A model generated the notes under the pieces. The model made no database searches and was not told where the DNA came from. It saw nothing but the letters and a program-made list of their open reading frames with translations. A program made the position numbers and the translations under genes. From CAZGXM01 sp964529795 (GTDB lineage Bacteria; Bacillota; JADQBR01), in NCBI GenBank assembly GCA_964529795.1, contig CAZGXM010000037.1, forward strand, positions 1 through 26,682: a DNA stretch of 26,682 nt. The letters run 5' to 3'. Shown piece after piece: positions 7,082-15,033 of this stretch (positions within the stretch are counted from its first letter, which is position 1; each line of letters begins with the position of its first letter).

Positions 7082-7578
7082 CTGGCAAAGAACTTAAGGT
7101 ACTTCAAGCAAAAATTGACGGTGAGTTGGAAAATATCAACCAGTTAAAGGAAGAGCTGCAATCCCGGGGAATAATTTCCAAAGACCGGCAGTATGTTTTG
7201 GCCTTCTTAAATGATGATAATTTTAATGCCCGGGCTGTAGGGTCTATCTTACACGACTTTTACGTTGCAGTAGAGAATATCTTCAAATACATTGCCAGTG
7301 AAGTTGACGAGTCTTTCCCTGCTGACCCCTCCTGGCACATTTCCCTTTTGAAACAAATGTCCACTGAAATCAAAGATATCAGACCTCCGGTGATAAAGAG
7401 AGAAACAGCCCAAAAAATTCACCCGTACCGTTCGTTCAGACATGTGTTTCGAAACGTATATGGTTTTAACCTTGATACCAATCGCTTGCAAACGCTGGTA
7501 GCTGATTTTCCTGAAGTTATACGGGTATTTACTGCAGACATAGAGGCATTTCAAAAATACCTGGGTAAAATAATATAA
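7078..7578 (+). CDS. HEPN-superfamily (HepT-like) protein, putative toxin partner
   Basis: This 166-residue, mostly helical protein overlaps the transferase gene by 4 bp. Residues 117-130 (YRSFRHVFRNVYGF) form the Arg/His/Asn-rich motif typical of HepT-like proteins that pair with MNT transferases, and suggest a HEPN ribonuclease site. It differs from the classic RX4HXY form seen in hepT at 9015-9449, so the two pairs belong to different subfamilies. A relic of this gene (codons about 44-56) exists at 23203-23238. It ends directly at a REP-like sequence (7578-7612). The function as toxin is inferred from family and context. Confidence 0.7.
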   Translation: MTGKELKVLQAKIDGELENINQLKEELQSRGIISKDRQYVLAFLNDDNFNARAVGSILHDFYVAVENIFKYIASEVDESFPADPSWHISLLKQMSTEIKDIRPPVIKRETAQKIHPYRSFRHVFRNVYGFNLDTNRLQTLVADFPEVIRVFTADIEAFQKYLGKII

Positions 7579-7612
7579 TAAAATTGGGGACGGTCCTTGA
7601 CTTGAATACCAG
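7578..7612 (+). repeat. Solo end of the GGGGACGGT...TTGACTTGAATACCA repeat family
   Basis: The sequence from AATAAAATTGGGGAC through CTTGAATACCA matches the left end of the hairpin element at 8837-8872, with two differences in the 26-bp arm. No right arm is present, so this is half an element. It starts at the stop codon of the HEPN gene. Apart from this and the terminator below, 7579-7746 shows nothing recognisable. Confidence 0.75.
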
Positions 7613-7693
7613 TATGTGGAAGAGGATAAGGCTTGGGGCCCGGCTGCTGCCATTTAGCTGACCAGGCATTAAACATATCTACAAATACTAAAA

Positions 7694-7733
7694 GCAGAAG
7701 CAGTGCTTTACTGCACTACTTCTGCCTTTTTTT
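7694..7733. terminator. Rho-independent terminator between convergent genes
   Basis: Thirteen-bp stem GCAGAAGCAGTGC / GCACTACTTCTGC (one mismatch), six-base loop, and a run of seven T on the plus strand. A shorter T-rich tail (TTTTAGTATTT) lies on the minus side, so it can serve both the MNT/HEPN pair and the dehydrogenase. Confidence 0.85.
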
Positions 7734-7746
7734 AGCTGTTTTTCAA

Positions 7747-8724
7747 CTATTTTCTCAATACTTCTTTGTTCAGCAAGTTTGGCGGTGTTTCGCCTTTTAA
7801 GCCGGCTACCAAGTTGGTTGCGGCAATGGTGGCCATTTTGGTCCTGGTGGCAACGCTGGCACTGGCAATATGGGGTAATATGGTCACGTTGTCCAGTTTT
7901 AGCAAAGGATTGTCCATTTTCGGCGGCTCGGGGTCCAGCACATCAAGGCCTGCGGCTGCAATGCGCTTGTCGGCCAATGCCTCATACAGGGCCTTTTCAT
8001 CCACTACCGGGCCCCGGGCCGTGTTAATCAGGATGGCGGTTTCCTTCATCAGGCTGAGTGTTCTCTCATTGATCAGGTGCCTGGTGTCAGGGGTCAAAGG
8101 CACATGCAGGCTGATAAAGTCGGATTGCCTGAGCAGTGTCTCCAAATCCACATACTCCAGTCCCAGTTCCTTCTCTGCCTGCTCATTGCGGTAAATGTCG
8201 TGGTACAAGACCTTCATGTCGAAGCCCTTGGCCCTCTTGGCCACGGCATAGCCTATCCTGCCCAGACCGATGAGGCCCAGGGTGGCACCGTAAACATCCC
8301 GGCCCAACAACAGCATGGGACCCCAGGTCATCCATTTGCCTTTCCTGACGTACTTGTCGCCTTCCACCAGCCGTCTTGCGGCAGCCATGAGCAGGGCAAA
8401 GGCCAGGTCCGCGGTGGTTTCCGTCAGCACACCGGGGGTATTGGTAGCCATGATACCCCGTTTGGTGGCTGCCGCCACATCAATGTTGTCAAAGCCCACG
8501 GCATAGTTGCTGACGATTTTTAAGTTCCTGGCCCGGTCCATCAGCTCGGCATCAATCCTATCTGTGAGCAGGGACAGCAGGCCGTCAACTTCTTCAGCTT
8601 CTTTTAACAGCACATCCCGGGGCGGCGGCAGTTCACCGTCCCAAACCTTTACTTCTGCCACCTCCCGTATAATGTCCAGTCCTTCTTCGGGAATAAGCCT
8701 TGTCACATATACCTTTGGTTTCAT
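7747..8724 (-). CDS. D-isomer-specific 2-hydroxyacid dehydrogenase (glyoxylate/hydroxypyruvate reductase type)
   Basis: This NAD(P)-dependent enzyme reduces 2-oxoacids such as glyoxylate or hydroxypyruvate. The 325-residue protein has the Rossmann motif LGLIGLGRIG near residue 150. The catalytic triad is seen as Arg in INTARGPVVDE, Glu in LDVLDPEPP and His in ILPHIASAS. Start ATG 8724 has AAGGGG about 9 bp upstream; the frame extends 14 codons further but without a ribosome site and into repeat-derived DNA. The substrate cannot be fixed; the sequence reads most like glyoxylate/D-glycerate dehydrogenases. Its probable promoter is copy 2 of the mobile mntA promoter (8808-8836), some 80 bp upstream. 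Confidence 0.9.
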   Translation of the reverse strand: MKPKVYVTRLIPEEGLDIIREVAEVKVWDGELPPPRDVLLKEAEEVDGLLSLLTDRIDAELMDRARNLKIVSNYAVGFDNIDVAAATKRGIMATNTPGVLTETTADLAFALLMAAARRLVEGDKYVRKGKWMTWGPMLLLGRDVYGATLGLIGLGRIGYAVAKRAKGFDMKVLYHDIYRNEQAEKELGLEYVDLETLLRQSDFISLHVPLTPDTRHLINERTLSLMKETAILINTARGPVVDEKALYEALADKRIAAAGLDVLDPEPPKMDNPLLKLDNVTILPHIASASVATRTKMATIAATNLVAGLKGETPPNLLNKEVLRK

Positions 8725-8753
8725 CCGTCTCAACCCCTTAAAGTTGTTATATG

Positions 8754-8837
8754 CCGTAAGCATCATAAAGAAATAAGGCCGTCTTTACCCAGCTTTGTTT
8801 CAGTAATATTTTACCATCCAATTCGGCTCATCACAAG
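8754..8837 (-). repeat. Mobile promoter, copy 2: deletion relic of mntA, pointing at the dehydrogenase
   Basis: Bases 8754-8780 match mntA codons around its GS motif (9774-9800) at 25 of 27 positions. Bases 8781-8837 match 9905-9961 at 51 of 57 positions. The 104 bp between them in mntA, including its start codon, are gone. On the minus strand it keeps TTGTGA (8836-8831), 17 bp, TAAAAT (8813-8808), directed at the gene starting at 8724. Its outer end abuts the hairpin element at 8837-8956. Confidence 0.85.
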
Positions 8838-8846
8838 AATAAAATT

Positions 8847-8956
8847 GGGGACAGTTCTTGACTTGAATACCAATAAATGGAACTCCCTCTCTCTAACAGA
8901 AATCTTCGCCGGGCATCATTTTCCAAATGATGGTATTCAAGTCAAGAACCGTCCCC
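8847..8956. mobile_element. MITE/REP-like hairpin element with 26-bp terminal inverted repeats
   Basis: The arms at 8847-8872 and 8931-8956 are inverted repeats (25 of 26 matched) starting GGGGACAGT/GGGGACGGT and ending at TACCA. They enclose 58 bp with no coding sequence. A smaller inner hairpin (ATCATTT/AAATGAT, 8915-8931) abuts the right arm. Related copies are at 7578-7612, 23281-23329 and 24401-24462. No transposase is present, so it is non-autonomous. It may also terminate hepT transcription. Confidence 0.8.
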
Positions 8957-9014
8957 ACAACACACTTAGAACCCGTTTTCATTGTCAACAGGCGGCGGGC
9001 ACCACGAATATGGC

Positions 9015-9449
9015 TTATTGCTGGTCCTCGCCGAGGTATCTTTCTATGACATTGGTTATAAATGGGCGAAAATCTTGAAGATTGTTCCGGATAATGTTCC
9101 AGATCTCTTCATCATCCACCTCATCATAAATATGGACAATGCGATTGCGAAAGCGTGCCATATCCTTGAAAATATCTTCCATTTCCCGGGGTATTAAACC
9201 GTTGCTGACTGCAATAGAGACCGCTTCTCCATAAGTTTTTGGCAGTCCCCAACCTTCACGCGTAGTAATATGGGCACAGATATCAAGCAATGCTTCAATG
9301 GCAACCTGTAACATCCGGGTAGCTGCAGCAGAATACATCCAGTCAGATTTAAACTCCTCAAGCTCCATCCCCTTGAATCGTTCCAAGTCCCGTATTCTCT
9401 GCCGCATAAATTGTAACTTTTGGCGAACCTTCACCTTATCTACTGTCAT
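9015..9449 (-). CDS. hepT: HepT toxin, HEPN ribonuclease (DUF86 family)
   Basis: The 144-residue helical protein carries the HepT active-site motif RX4HXY (Arg101, His106, Tyr108 in RNRIVHIY). In characterised pairs HepT cleaves RNA, and its motif Tyr is AMPylated by the partner MntA to silence it. The gene overlaps mntA by 4 bp (ATGA, 9446-9449) and is translationally coupled to it. The first 17 bases of its coding region (in reverse) were copied into 6558-6574. Downstream there are 58 bp before the hairpin element at 8847-8956, and no other terminator is seen. Confidence 0.88.
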   Translation of the reverse strand: MTVDKVKVRQKLQFMRQRIRDLERFKGMELEEFKSDWMYSAAATRMLQVAIEALLDICAHITTREGWGLPKTYGEAVSIAVSNGLIPREMEDIFKDMARFRNRIVHIYDEVDDEEIWNIIRNNLQDFRPFITNVIERYLGEDQQ

Positions 9450-9895
9450 TGAAATTCCTCCCGTAAACCGGCATCAAAGTCGCGAAAAATATTCCTCAGG
9501 TCCGGGGCAAAGTCACAATGCCGGCGGATAACGCTCTCGGTAAAATCCGCCAGTAAACATTCATCGCGGCAGTATAAAAGCTGTCCCGTATCCAAAACAC
9601 GCATTTGCAGGATTACCGGTACCTCCAGCAGGTTGATTGTATTGATATCATCGTTCTTGCCAATCTCGGCCAACCCGGACATCAGCTCCAGCAACCGTCC
9701 GCTAGTCCACCTATGTCCCGGCAGTGGCAGTAGAGCCAGGTCCACATCCGACAGCGGGGTCTGGTAGCCGGTACCGTAAGAACCATAAAGAAATAAGGCC
9801 AGGACATCATCCTGTCCCTGAACGTATTCCACCATCCGTCTTACCTGCTCTTGGGAAAGCTGTATCAAATTCAGTTTGCGGCTTACTCTTACCAT
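9446..9895 (-). CDS. mntA: MntA antitoxin, minimal nucleotidyltransferase (protein AMPylase)
   Basis: A 149-residue protein with the canonical GSX10DXD motif: Gly38-Ser39 in LYGSYGTGY, and Asp50 and Asp52 in SDVDLALL. It is the partner of HepT, which it is expected to AMPylate. The start is ATG 9895, with only a weak GGTG ribosome site. Its promoter TTGTGA-17-TAAAAT lies directly upstream, the -35 overlapping the pxpC stop codon. It follows pxpC on the same strand without an intervening terminator, so read-through from the pxp operon is possible. Pieces of this gene and its promoter appear at 6575-6656 and 8754-8837. Confidence 0.88.
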   Translation of the reverse strand: MVRVSRKLNLIQLSQEQVRRMVEYVQGQDDVLALFLYGSYGTGYQTPLSDVDLALLPLPGHRWTSGRLLELMSGLAEIGKNDDINTINLLEVPVILQMRVLDTGQLLYCRDECLLADFTESVIRRHCDFAPDLRNIFRDFDAGLREEFQ

Positions 9896-9931
9896 ACTGT
9901 CACCGTCTTTACCGGGCTTTGTTTCAGTAAT

Positions 9932-9960
9932 ATTTTACCATCTAACTTGCCTCATCACAA
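9932..9960 (-). promoter_or_regulatory. mntA promoter (parent copy of the dispersed promoter)
   Basis: On the minus strand TTGTGA (9960-9955), a 17-bp spacer and TAAAAT (9937-9932) precede mntA by about 37 bp. The hexamers and spacer length are unchanged in the copies at 6610-6638 and 8808-8836, although bases between them vary. Confidence 0.7.
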
Positions 9961-10974
9961 GTGCAATTCCTCTACTGTGACCAAGTATTGCCGGCCGGCA
10001 ATTTTCAGTCTCAAGACTCTTGTTTCCCCTTCAAGCTCCTTGATACTCTTTATGACCTTTTCCTGCTCTTGCAGAGCCCGGCAGGCTTCTTCCAGGGTGA
10101 CTGCTTTGAAGGTCACCCGGCAGCCGGGCATCAGTTGGGCCATTTTGGGGAGGTCGGCGCTGATTACTACGGCAATTTTGGTGTAGCCGCCGGTGGGCTG
10201 GCGCTCAGCCATGAGCACGATGGGCTGGCCGTCGCCGGGTACCTGGACCGCTCCGGGGGGGACGCCGTCGGTGATGATATCGGCGCTGTCTTTATGTGTT
10301 ATGGCTGGGCCTTTTAGGCGATAGCCCATGCGGTCGGATTGATTGGTGACCTCGTAGGTTGAAGATAGAAAGGTTTCTATACCCGCTTGGGTGAACCTGT
10401 CCTGCTGGGGGCCCAGGATCACCCGGATTTCTTCTTCGCGCTTATAGACGGGGACTGCTTCCCGGGGAAGATAGCGCTGCTTGAAATCCTGTGCTGCATT
10501 CCGAGAAATACGGAGGATATCATCCCGCTTTAATTTCCGCCCCCGGTACCCGCCGAAGTTTCCTTTAATATAGGTGGATTTACTACCCAAAAGCACCGGT
10601 ACGTCCACGCCGCCCTTGATGGCAATATATCCCCGGAAGCCGCTCTCCGGCGGGCCAAAGCTGATGATGCTTCCTTTCCTGATATAAAGAGTTCTCCACA
10701 GGGGCACCGGTATCCCATCCCGGTAGGGTGTCACCTCTGCGCCGGCAATGGCTATCACCGCATTTTCCAGAAACTCCAATTTTGGCCCCTGGAAGGTAAA
10801 CTCCAGCGCCGCTTCATTCCGGTCATTACCCACCAACAAATTGGCGCACCGCAAGGAAAAAATGTCCATGGCTCCGGAAACAGGCATACCGAACTGCTGG
10901 TAACCCGCTCTGCCGGCATCCTGGACCGTGGTCAGCAGGCCGGGGTCTATGATCTTTAAAACGTCTTTACCCAT
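9955..10974 (-). CDS. pxpC: 5-oxoprolinase subunit PxpC (KipA family)
   Basis: This is a subunit of the ATP-dependent 5-oxoprolinase PxpABC that opens 5-oxoproline (pyroglutamate) to glutamate. The 339-residue protein shows the family start PGLLTTVQDAGRAGYQQFGMPVSGAMD, the NEAALEFT segment and the GDGQPIVLMAERQPTGGYTK-type region of biotin-carboxyltransferase-like KipA proteins. It starts 9 bp after pxpB stops and lacks a clear ribosome site, suggesting coupling to pxpB. It is the last gene of the pxp/liv operon. Its stop codon is inside the mntA promoter, and its final bases are duplicated at 6633-6656. Confidence 0.92.
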   Translation of the reverse strand: MGKDVLKIIDPGLLTTVQDAGRAGYQQFGMPVSGAMDIFSLRCANLLVGNDRNEAALEFTFQGPKLEFLENAVIAIAGAEVTPYRDGIPVPLWRTLYIRKGSIISFGPPESGFRGYIAIKGGVDVPVLLGSKSTYIKGNFGGYRGRKLKRDDILRISRNAAQDFKQRYLPREAVPVYKREEEIRVILGPQQDRFTQAGIETFLSSTYEVTNQSDRMGYRLKGPAITHKDSADIITDGVPPGAVQVPGDGQPIVLMAERQPTGGYTKIAVVISADLPKMAQLMPGCRVTFKAVTLEEACRALQEQEKVIKSIKELEGETRVLRLKIAGRQYLVTVEELHL

Positions 10975-10983
10975 AGTTAAAGC

Positions 10984-11703
10984 TTAAACCTCCGCTGTAC
11001 CGGTTCTACAAATACCCTGCTCTTCCTGCTCCCTGATGCGGTAAAACTCTTCTTCTGTGATGCTGACAAACTTCAACAGGTCTCCGGCTTTTAAAAGAAA
11101 TGGTGTTTCGCTCTCAGGGTTAAAAAACTTAAGGGGCGACCTGCCGATCAACTGCCAGCCACCGGGGCTCTCCACAGGGTAAATACCGGTCTGGATACCG
11201 GCTATGCCTACACTGCCTGCGGGAATAGATGTCCTGGGGTTGTCAAGCCTGGGAGCCGCGATCTTTTCGGACATGCCGCCAAGATAGGGAAATCCCGGGC
11301 TGAATCCCAGCATGTACACCAGGTATTCCCTACCAGAGTGTATCTTTATCACTTCCGCCACGGTGAGGTTGTTGTGCCGGGCCACAAACTCAATGTCCGG
11401 GCCGTACTCACCGCCGTACAGCGTGGGTATCTCCACCAGCCGGGGAATCGCTGCTTCAGTAACCTCCATGTCATGTTCCAGGGTTTTTAATTTTTCCACC
11501 AATTGTTCCCCCGGCATCACAAGGGGGTTAAAAAGTACCAGCAGGGAGCGGTAGGCGGGTACAACCTCCCGGATGCACCGGAGGCCACTTTTTTGAATCA
11601 TTCCCGCCATGTGCCGTACCCGGGCGTTCACCTCGGGCGATATGGTGTTTTCAAACTCCACCATGATACCGCAGTCGCCGGCAAGCTTGTACTGTACTTT
11701 CAT
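10984..11703 (-). CDS. pxpB: 5-oxoprolinase subunit PxpB (KipI family)
   Basis: A 239-residue partner of PxpC. Family features are the N-terminal GDCGIMVEFEN segment and, in the cyclophilin-like C-terminal half, GFSPGFPYLGGM followed by PRTSIPAGSVGIAG and YPVESPGGWQLIGRSP. PxpB and PxpC bind each other and act with PxpA. The gene starts 3 bp after livF stops, showing that the transporter and the enzyme genes form one transcript. The Bacillus homologue KipI also inhibits a sporulation kinase, but the operon context here favours the 5-oxoprolinase role. Confidence 0.92.
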   Translation of the reverse strand: MKVQYKLAGDCGIMVEFENTISPEVNARVRHMAGMIQKSGLRCIREVVPAYRSLLVLFNPLVMPGEQLVEKLKTLEHDMEVTEAAIPRLVEIPTLYGGEYGPDIEFVARHNNLTVAEVIKIHSGREYLVYMLGFSPGFPYLGGMSEKIAAPRLDNPRTSIPAGSVGIAGIQTGIYPVESPGGWQLIGRSPLKFFNPESETPFLLKAGDLLKFVSITEEEFYRIREQEEQGICRTGTAEV

Positions 11704-11706
11704 AAA

Positions 11707-12411
11707 CTACATCCCCAAATATGCGGATTTCACCGTATCGCTGTTCATTACTTCCTCTGCGTCGCCACTCAATACTATACGGCCGGTCTGGAGGACATAG
11801 GCACGGTGGGCCAGCTCCAGGGCCTCTCTTACCTTCTGCTCCACCAGCAGCACGGTGGTCCCCAGTTTATTAATATCAGTAATCAGTTCAAAAATTTCAT
11901 CCACCAGTTTAGGGGCAATACCCAGGGAAGGCTCATCCAGCATCAGGAGCTTGGGCTTGGACATCATGCCCCGGGCGATGGCCAGCATCTGCTGCTCGCC
12001 CCCGCTCATAGTACCCGCTGCCTGCCGGGAGCGTTCCTTGAGCCTGGGGAACACCCGGTAGATCTGTTCCAGGATTGCTTCCCGCTCCTCCTGCTCCTTC
12101 TTGGTGAAAGCGCCCAGCACCAGGTTCTGCTCCACGGTCATCCTTGCGAAAAGCATTCTGCCTTCGGGCACGTGAGCAATTCCCATGGGTACTATTTCAT
12201 GGGCACGCACGTCAGTAAGGGACTTTCCTTCAAAGGTAATGGACCCGGACATTGGCGGAACAATTCCGGAAATGGCCCGGAGCAGCGTGGTCTTCCCGGC
12301 ACCGTTGGCGCCCACGATGGAAACTATCTCACCCTCTTTAACTTCCAGGGATACGTCATGAATTGCCGGTACGTCATCATAACCAACTTTTAGTCTTTTA
12401 ATTTGCAGCAT
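11707..12411 (-). CDS. livF: ABC transporter ATPase, branched-chain amino acid type, LivF
   Basis: A 234-residue cytoplasmic ATPase with Walker A GANGAGKTT, signature MSGGEQQML, and Walker B LLMLDEPSLG followed by the switch-region VLLVEQ. It should pair with LivG on the LivHM channel. It overlaps the end of livG by 14 bp and has GGGGGA about 9 bp before ATG 12411. Confidence 0.93.
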   Translation of the reverse strand: MLQIKRLKVGYDDVPAIHDVSLEVKEGEIVSIVGANGAGKTTLLRAISGIVPPMSGSITFEGKSLTDVRAHEIVPMGIAHVPEGRMLFARMTVEQNLVLGAFTKKEQEEREAILEQIYRVFPRLKERSRQAAGTMSGGEQQMLAIARGMMSKPKLLMLDEPSLGIAPKLVDEIFELITDINKLGTTVLLVEQKVREALELAHRAYVLQTGRIVLSGDAEEVMNSDTVKSAYLGM

Positions 12412-13126
12412 GGTACTTATCCCCCAAATATGCCTTTATTACCTGCTCGTTGTTGATAATTTCCCGGGGTGGGCCCTCGGCAATCTTTTTGCCCTGGTCC
12501 AGCACAATCACATGCTTGGAAATAGGCATTACCACTTCCATGACGTGTTCCACCACCAAGAGGGTTACTCCCTGATCATTAATCTTCTTCACCAGTTCCA
12601 CCGCTTCCTTCACCTCGGTCTGGGTAAGCCCGGCCATGGCCTCATCCAAAAGGAATATTTCCGGCTCCGTGGCCAGGGCCCGGGCCATTTCCAGGCGCTT
12701 CTTATAAGCGATGGTCAAATTGCCGCCCAAAAGGTTGCGTTTTGGATAAAGTCCGGTAAACTCCATCACTTCCTCCGCCTTTTCCTTGGCTTCGGCAAAT
12801 TTTGGATATTTCTGAAAGGCCCCTACCATCACGTTTTCCCGGACGGTCATATCATGAAAGGGCTTGACGATTTGAAAGGTGCGGGCAATACCCGTGGTGC
12901 TGCGCCGGTGCTCGGGTAAGGAGGTAATGTCCTTATCTTTAAAGAATACTCTCCCCGCTGTAGGCTTTAAACTCCCCGCCAGGATGGAAAAAAAGGTACT
13001 CTTTCCCGCACCATTGGGGCCGATCAGGCCCACAATTTCGCCCTTGTTAACGGATATTGAGACATCGCTGTTGGCTACCAGGCCGCCAAACTTCATAGTG
13101 ATGTTCTCCGCTCTAAGCAGACTCAT
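12398..13126 (-). CDS. livG: ABC transporter ATPase, branched-chain amino acid type, LivG
   Basis: A 242-residue ATPase with Walker A GPNGAGKST, Walker B IFLLDEAMAGL and switch VVEHVMEVV. The signature region reads LTIAYKKRLEMARALA, so the usual LSGGQ-like glycine motif is absent. This degenerate form occurs in one LivG branch and need not mean inactivity, because LivF supplies a normal signature. ATG 13126 is preferred (GGGGG 9 bp upstream); it overlaps livM by 14 bp. The longer start at 13147 would run deeper into livM. Confidence 0.92.
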   Translation of the reverse strand: MSLLRAENITMKFGGLVANSDVSISVNKGEIVGLIGPNGAGKSTFFSILAGSLKPTAGRVFFKDKDITSLPEHRRSTTGIARTFQIVKPFHDMTVRENVMVGAFQKYPKFAEAKEKAEEVMEFTGLYPKRNLLGGNLTIAYKKRLEMARALATEPEIFLLDEAMAGLTQTEVKEAVELVKKINDQGVTLLVVEHVMEVVMPISKHVIVLDQGKKIAEGPPREIINNEQVIKAYLGDKYHAAN

Positions 13127-14117
13127 CGGCAGACACCCCCTCGCCAAAGCCTTCGGTAACCGGTGTTTCTTTGAATATGCGTAATTTCTTGAATAGTCCC
13201 ATCAAACCCCAGGGCTGGTATACCGCCACCAGCATAATCAAAAGGCCGTAGATAATGAGGTCCAGCCCCGTACCGGTACCGCCCAGGTAGCTGCGGGTCA
13301 GCTCGGAGAGGGGCATCAGGATAAAGGCTCCCAATACCGGCCCCCAGACAGTACCTACCCCGCCGAATACGGCCACCAGGCAGATCTGCACCGAGAGCAT
13401 CAGGTGCAGCACGCTGTAAGGGTCAATGTATAATACGTACTGGGCGTAAAAAGTGCCGGCCAAGGCGGTAAAAAAGGCACTGATCAGCATGGCGATCATT
13501 TTGTATTTCTGAATGTTGACACCCAAAGCCCGGGCCGCGTCGGGCTGCTCGCGGATGGCCTTGAGATAAAAGCCCAGCTTGCTACGTTCTATTATATAGG
13601 ATATCACAATCATTACCACCATCAGAAAAAAGGCAATATAGTAGTAGCCGGTCTTATGGACAAACTGGAAGTTCTTAAGTGAAGGCTCCAGTATGGGCAG
13701 GTAGACACCCCTGGCTCCCTGCACCAGGTCCCAGTTGACAAAGATGGTGATGATGATTTCCGCGATGGCGATGGTGCCGATGGTGAAATAATGGCCCTTA
13801 AGTCTAAAGCAGGGCCAGCCGATAAATAAAGAAACCACGACGGCAATGACGCCGCCCATGAGCATGCCCACCCAGGGACTGATGCCCCACCAGTTGTAAA
13901 ACATGGTGGAAGCGTAGGCACCGATACCGAAAAACATGGCATGTCCCAGGGAAACCTGCCCCGCATAACCCCCCAGCACGTTCCAGGCTCCGGCCATCAA
14001 GGCGTTCAAGTACACCAGGATTAAGATATTAAGATAAAAGGGACCGTTGGAAAAGATGGGAACTGCCAGCAGCACCAGGGTAATTATAGCCAGGAATATT
14101 GTCTTCTTGTCAGGCAC
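13113..14117 (-). CDS. livM: ABC transporter permease, branched-chain amino acid type, LivM
   Basis: A 334-residue integral membrane protein with about ten hydrophobic segments and the family motif GGYAGQVSLGHAMFFGIGAY near residue 50. A second conserved region, FGGVGTVWGPVLGA, lies near residue 275. It starts with GTG at 14117, overlapping livH by 8 bp with no strong ribosome site, so it is probably translationally coupled. Confidence 0.93.
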   Translation of the reverse strand: MPDKKTIFLAIITLVLLAVPIFSNGPFYLNILILVYLNALMAGAWNVLGGYAGQVSLGHAMFFGIGAYASTMFYNWWGISPWVGMLMGGVIAVVVSLFIGWPCFRLKGHYFTIGTIAIAEIIITIFVNWDLVQGARGVYLPILEPSLKNFQFVHKTGYYYIAFFLMVVMIVISYIIERSKLGFYLKAIREQPDAARALGVNIQKYKMIAMLISAFFTALAGTFYAQYVLYIDPYSVLHLMLSVQICLVAVFGGVGTVWGPVLGAFILMPLSELTRSYLGGTGTGLDLIIYGLLIMLVAVYQPWGLMGLFKKLRIFKETPVTEGFGEGVSADESA

Positions 14118-14973
14118 TACCCATCAGCCCCTTCGGTCTTACTACCACCACTATCATGTAAAGCCCGAATACCAGGGCATATTTATACGCCGGGTCAAAG
14201 ACCAGTCCTCCCAGCACCTGGACCACGCCGATAAGCACCCCGGCCACGAAGACTCCGGGGATACTGCCAAAGCCCCCTAAAGCCACGGTGATAAAGGCAA
14301 TAAGCCCAAAGGTGTCTCCCACTTCAGGAAAAATGTAGAAGAAGCTGGCTAAAAGCGCCCCGGCTACACCCACGCAGGCACCACCCAATCCCCAGGCTAT
14401 GGAATAGACCCGGTCGCTGTTGATGCCCATGAGCTGGGCGGCCTGTTTATTTTCTGCCACAGCCTGCAGTGCCCAGCCGGTCTCGGTTTTCATAATGAAC
14501 CAGTAGACAGCGGCGGTCATCAGCATGGCCACCACGGCGGAAACCAGGTGGGCGGTGCTGATGCTGACGCTGGATATCATAAAGTTACCGGAAAGAATGG
14601 GGTCCTGCACGCTGCGAAAATCAGCGGAAAATAAAAGTTGGGCCAAGTATCTCAGGAAAATCATCAGTCCGAAAGTAACAAAAATCTGGGCCAGCAGCGA
14701 TGCATCCAGCACCCGGCGAATCAGTATCTTGTAGGTCAGCACCCCCAGTATCCAGAGCACGGCAGCACTAAAAGGTATGGCCACCAGCGGGTCCATACCC
14801 AAACCCACGTTGAGCCAGTAGGCGACGTACATTCCTACCATCAAGTACTCACCGTGAGCGAAGTTAATAATGTCCATCATGCCGTAGATAATGGTCAACC
14901 CCACGGCAATGAGGGCAAAGATGAAGCCCCACAACAGCCCACTTACCAGTGTCTGTACCATTAGTTCCGTCAT
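14110..14973 (-). CDS. livH: ABC transporter permease, branched-chain amino acid type, LivH
   Basis: A 287-residue membrane permease with the family signature MDIINFAHGEYLMVG near residue 35 and GLGGACVGVAGALLA later. ATG 14973 is chosen because AGGAGG is 5-6 bp upstream; the ATG at 14979 abuts that site. It follows an intercistronic terminator-like hairpin after livK. Confidence 0.93.
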   Translation of the reverse strand: MTELMVQTLVSGLLWGFIFALIAVGLTIIYGMMDIINFAHGEYLMVGMYVAYWLNVGLGMDPLVAIPFSAAVLWILGVLTYKILIRRVLDASLLAQIFVTFGLMIFLRYLAQLLFSADFRSVQDPILSGNFMISSVSISTAHLVSAVVAMLMTAAVYWFIMKTETGWALQAVAENKQAAQLMGINSDRVYSIAWGLGGACVGVAGALLASFFYIFPEVGDTFGLIAFITVALGGFGSIPGVFVAGVLIGVVQVLGGLVFDPAYKYALVFGLYMIVVVVRPKGLMGSA

Positions 14974-14998
14974 GCGCATCCTCCTTTAGTTTGAAGAG

Positions 14999-15028
14999 AA
15001 AAAAGGAGGAGGAAGAACCCTCCTCCCT
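14999..15028 (-). terminator. Intercistronic terminator/attenuator between livK and livH
   Basis: On the minus strand GGAGGAGG-GTTCTT-CCTCCTCC is followed by six T. The stem is 8 bp perfect and extendable to 10. It lies five bases after the livK stop and before livH, so partial termination would give more binding protein than permease mRNA. Confidence 0.75.
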
Positions 15029-15033
15029 ATCCG

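Noticed and set aside
12680..12730. Missing LSGGQ signature in LivG as a sign of a dead ATPase
   Set aside because: The LTxxxxKRLE form is a recurrent variant in LivG-like proteins, Walker A and B are intact, and the partner LivF has a normal signature.
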